Shown here: positions 61,022 through 64,000 of the stretch, piece after piece
Layout of the letters: the number at the start of each line of letters is the position of its first letter
How positions within the stretch are numbered: position 1 is the first letter of the stretch
DNA from: Balanoglossus misakiensis
Taxonomy: Eukaryota > Hemichordata
Assembly: GCA_040954595.2 (NCBI GenBank)
Contig: CM082592.2
Span: 1,426,001-1,490,000, forward strand
Reading direction: 5' to 3'
DNA length: 64,000 bases
The notes under the pieces: generated by a model
What the model was told of the DNA's origin: nothing
Seen by the model: the letters and a program-made list of their open reading frames with translations, nothing else
Database searches by the model: none
Program-made: the position numbers and the translations under genes

Positions 61022-61547
61022 TACAGCAATAAAAGCTCAAATGAAAGGTGAACATGAAGGAAAGGTCAAATCCTGACCCTGAAGGATATGACCCCCAAAT
61101 TTTTTTGCAAATATTTGCCAACGATGATGACATAATGTATGGTAATTTCTGAAAGGGTCTGTGTTAAATATACGTAAAAATACAAGAAACGTGAACTCAA
61201 CTATGCAAATGTTAATGTCTGTGATGATGATGTAACGTATGCTAATAACACAGTCATGCAAATAGCAAGGAAGATATGCACTGAGAATGTGTACAAATAC
61301 GTTGGAATGTTTATGGTGTGCACTTGATCTGCATTGGTCTGCGTTGTGCACACCCGTGATCTTCATAGATATACGTGCACGTATACTAACACATTGGTAT
61401 GTTCCATATACGTGAATATACGTCACATATACGTGGTGCAAATTGTAGATGTACAACTGTGCAGACTATTGTATACTTGCGCATATTCCTGATCTACGTG
61501 TCCATATACGTAAAATACTGAATGTATATCAACCTTTTTGCCCAGTG

Positions 61548-61622
61548 CTCATGCCCATTAAATGTGTTTTGTGAGGTCAACCTTTGCGTCAACATTAACC
61601 AGGCCTGAGTAGACACCCCCAT
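61548..61622. repeat. Satellite remnant
   Basis: Seventy-five bases of the same satellite resume after the CACTA element, in phase with its left side. They end mid-unit at ACACCCCCAT, where the next transposon begins. The array therefore once continued further right. Confidence 0.95.
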
Positions 61623-61781
61623 AGTCCTCGTTCATGATGACGTCACGCGCAAAGCAATATGGGATATACTTAGGTATGCAGTTGCCAAGGCGCCATATTT
61701 GAATTATTTTGTTTATGTTTAGCCAGCTGTACGTCTGCCCGGTACGTACGTCTGCTGCTGTTCTTTTGTACCCGTACCGCT

Positions 61782-63639
61782 ATGTCGAATTGTTGCGTCC
61801 CTCATTGTTTTACTAACAGCAAGAACTATATACTGTTAAGTTTCCATGCCTTTCCACAAGATAGACAACGAAACATCCAGTGGAAAAAGCTAGTGAGAAA
61901 CGACAAAGTCTCCGACAGTGCAAAGGTTTGCGGCCTCCATTTTGTCGGCGGAAGAAAGACGTATGACGTTAAGATACCAACTATTTTTCCATGGTCAAAG
62001 AATTGGCCGAATATCGTTGACAGCTATAACCAAAAAGTAAAACTATGGTTTGAATCGAGGTGTAAGATAGATCACGACTATCCTAAACAACCAAGGACAC
62101 TGAGATGTTCTGTCCCTACATCATGCACGCCAAGAAGTCTGAAACGAACATGAAATACATCAACAAAGGTGTGTGTTGATAATTTATATCAGGCAGCTTA
62201 GTAATAGTGGTAGTGTAACCAAAAAAATTTTCACATAGCAAATATTTACTTTTTAGTGGAATAATAAATAAATTCCTGTATTAAAAAATATTTATTTATT
62301 TATTTATCAAAAAAAATATTTATTTATTTATTTATCAGTAGATGTCCTTGTCACCATTATTTTTTTTTATTTCAGGCACTATCTCCTGAAGTTCACCATG
62401 ACCCCACTGAAGATGCAAAGCATACTTCAAAGAAAAGGCTAGTGTTTCCTGTCAGCGATGGTTGTGAGCCGCCACCAAAGAAACCAAAACGTGAACTGTG
62501 TGACTCTATGAGAGTGTCTTATTATAAAGACACACACATTTTGTGCCAAGACGAACTGCAGACTATTGTAAATGCCATTGAAACTCATTTAGTTAATACA
62601 AAACCTGAGAATGATAACATTTTGGTTTTAAGAAAATTATTATCCATTGTTTTAAAACTATTGGGAACACTACGAGAGCTCTATGATACAAAAATAGATC
62701 TCCATGAATTCAACCGATTTTTATTGAGAAAATTTGCTGGATCAGATGAAGAAATTCAATTTTGGACTGGATTCTATTCATATAATGCCCTGATGTACTT
62801 TTACACAACATTCATTGAACCTCATGCAGCAAATTTGAAGTATTGGGGTACAGATAACAGCAGTGAAGATAAAGCTGATAAATGTGGTCCACGAAGGCAG
62901 TTACAGCCATCTGATGAATGATTTTTAACCCTTGTTAAACTAAAACAAGGCAGTGCTAATGAGGATCTAGCAGAGAGATTTGGACTGAGTGACTCCACTG
63001 TATCTCGAATTTGGCTTACTTACCTGAAACTCATGAGACAGATCCTAGAAAAATTGCCAAAGTGGTTGAGTTCCCGAAAACAAAAAAATACATGTTAGAG
63101 AGTTTCAAACAACTATATAGTGCTGTTGTGACAATTTTAGACTGTACACAGTTTGAACTAGAAAAGGCGTCAGATTTTGAAGTACAGGCTGCATTGTACT
63201 CAGACTACAAAAGTAGATGCACTGCAAAAGCATTGGTGGGATTATCTCCATCTGGGGTCCCCAACTTTATCTCAGACCTCATGGAAGGCAGTATCAGCGA
63301 CAACTCCATCACCATGAGAAGTGGTATTTTAGAAAAACTAAAAAAAGGGGATGCCATCAAGCAGACAAGGGCTGGACTAATAAAAAAAGTCTAGCACAAC
63401 ATGGCATCCGCCTAGTAACACCACACTTCTTACGAAATAAAACACAATTTGAGATTCCAGAACTCGTGGAATCAGTTTCCATCGCGAGAGTCAGAATACA
63501 CGTTGAAATATGTATTGGTAGAATAAAGCAGTGGAAAATACTCAGTCGCAGGTTATCACTCACAGAGTGGAATGCGTTAAACGACATCTGGAAAGTGTGT
63601 GCTCATTTAATTCTTTTTTGGCCCCCAATCATGGAATAA
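61782..63639 (+). pseudogene. THAP / HTH / DDE_Tnp_4 transposase, broken
   Basis: Exon 1 (from ATG 61782) encodes a THAP zinc finger that would bind the element's ends: C4/C5 and C9, W34, C50-x2-H53, and the closing IPTIFPW. The exon 1 donor is uncertain (GAG|GTGTAAG near 62060, or AAAG|GTGTGT near 62168, which lies past a stop). Exon 2 starts after the TTTATTTCAG acceptor (62375). It holds a basic patch (PPPKKPKRE), a helical region, then an HTH (LAERFGLSDSTVSRIW). The DDE core follows: ILDCT (Asp at 63140), KALVGLSPSG, the ADKGW block (Asp at 63364), and RIHVEICIGRIK (Glu at 63505), ending at 63639. Breaks: an in-frame TGA at 62919, a frameshift in the A-run near 63082-63088, and another near 63355. 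DCTQ replaces the usual DCTE. Confidence 0.85.
62284..62337. repeat. TTTA microsatellite in the transposase intron
   Basis: Two runs of TATTTATTTATTTAT separated by an A-run, just upstream of the pyrimidine tract and acceptor of exon 2. Confidence 0.9.
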
Positions 63640-64000
63640 ACAAACAAATTATGAACAGAAATTCTTACCCATCTGTAATTTTTAGCAATATATAATTTGA
63701 GATCATAATTCCTGCGACGACTGAGTATTTAAGCACTGCTTTATTTACCAATAAGTCTCACCACATTGATGTAGTATTCTTGGATTTGCAAAAATGTCCA
63801 TGGAAAATCAAGTCTTTGTATTATGTCATTGACCTCTCTATGAATGTAAGGGTTAAATAAAAAGTCACTAGTGGTGCCACAACAGTGCATTTTGTACCTT
63901 GACTTAATCTTTTCTTCACTGTTGTCATACTAGCAGCAGTAACCACAATAAGAAACAAATAAGAAATGTTATGATTTTTCATCCTTATTCATTTAATCAT
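63640..64000. other. Non-coding transposon interior or 3' flank
   Basis: AT-rich. No second transposon gene and no right terminus are recognisable before the window ends. Confidence 0.5.

Larger units (their letters stand above)
58671..61547. mobile_element. CACTA/EnSpm-like element inserted in the satellite
   Basis: The satellite sequence ..CACCCTC stops at 58670 and resumes as CTCATGCCC at 61548, giving a 3-bp CTC target duplication around a 2,877-bp insert. The insert ends are CACTGGGCAAAA (58671) and its inverse TTTTTGCCCAGTG (61547). CACTG ends with a 3-bp duplication are diagnostic of CACTA/EnSpm. Subterminal regions are rich in TATACGT in both orientations (about 58690-59280 and 61168-61515), the usual transposase-binding arrays. 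No transposase is seen; a decayed coding-like segment lies at 59346-59630. A second nested element is at 58744-59103. Confidence 0.9.
61623..64000 (+). mobile_element. THAP-DDE transposon (ISL2EU-type), right end outside the window
   Basis: The satellite breaks after AT (61621-61622), and a new sequence starting AGTCCTCG carries a THAP-HTH-DDE transposase gene. ISL2EU elements duplicate AT on insertion and encode just such a transposase, usually with a second nuclease gene. The expected other end, CGAGGACT followed by AT and the rest of the satellite unit, is not present before 64000. A full CRE (TGACGTCA, 61638-61645) near the terminus may drive transcription. Confidence 0.7.

Noticed and set aside
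61037-61456. 139-codon minus frame in the right subterminal part of the CACTA element
   Set aside because: Overlaps the TATACGT array, has biased composition and no domain; best explained by repeat content.

Overview
The window looks like animal nuclear DNA, most likely from a marine invertebrate such as a lophotrochozoan, echinoderm, hemichordate or amphioxus; the sequence alone does not decide which. The evidence is GT-AG introns, C2CH THAP and MADF domains, a polycystin-type channel exon, a P2X7 C-terminal-type domain, and a metazoan mix of Ty3/gypsy, CR1/L2-type LINE, PIF/Harbinger, CACTA and THAP-DDE (ISL2EU-type) elements. Almost everything here is repeat or transposon. I see only one plausible host gene (10.8-12.05 kb) and one remnant of another (6.4-6.6 kb).

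Region by region: 0-0.9 kb is the 3' end of a gypsy pol gene with a candidate polypurine tract. 3.1-4.03 kb is a 239-bp tandem repeat that carries DR1 nuclear-receptor motifs. 5.25-6.35 kb is a C-rich non-autonomous element with TTA target duplications. 6.4-6.6 kb is a polycystin pore/S6 remnant on the minus strand, abutting a giant inverted array of ~168-bp repeats (6.65-10.06 kb, symmetry axis near 8.08 kb). 10.1-10.74 kb is a LINE 3' end lying in an intron or flank of a three-exon gene (Cys-rich exon, acidic linker, P2X7-like domain). 12.38-15.61 kb is a complete but decayed Harbinger with ~260-bp TIRs, a DDE transposase and an oppositely oriented MADF/BESS gene. 16.76-20.99 kb is a CACTG-ended element with arrays of 16-bp dyads. 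22.44-23.02 kb is a hairpin element.

23.3-27.7 kb is a dead gypsy on the minus strand. Its RNase H region is replaced by a foldback-like insertion with 69-bp minisatellite arms. 28.0-28.74 kb is a LINE reverse transcriptase fragment cut off by a ~30-kb satellite (28,738-58,670). The satellite is built from 49-, 70- and 86-bp variants of one module and shows several layers of higher-order repeats, including a near-identical 3,870-bp tandem duplication. It is split by a 2,877-bp CACTA-like element (CTC duplication), which itself holds a 360-bp palindromic MITE. Satellite resumes for 75 bp and is then interrupted at an AT by a THAP-DDE transposon running off the right edge.

The observations best worth following are the modular satellite with its nested insertions, the Harbinger whose two genes both start inside the TIRs with the same leader peptide, the dyad arrays of the CACTG element, and the Cys-rich plus P2X7-like gene. 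I found no CRISPR, tRNA, rRNA or prokaryotic system.
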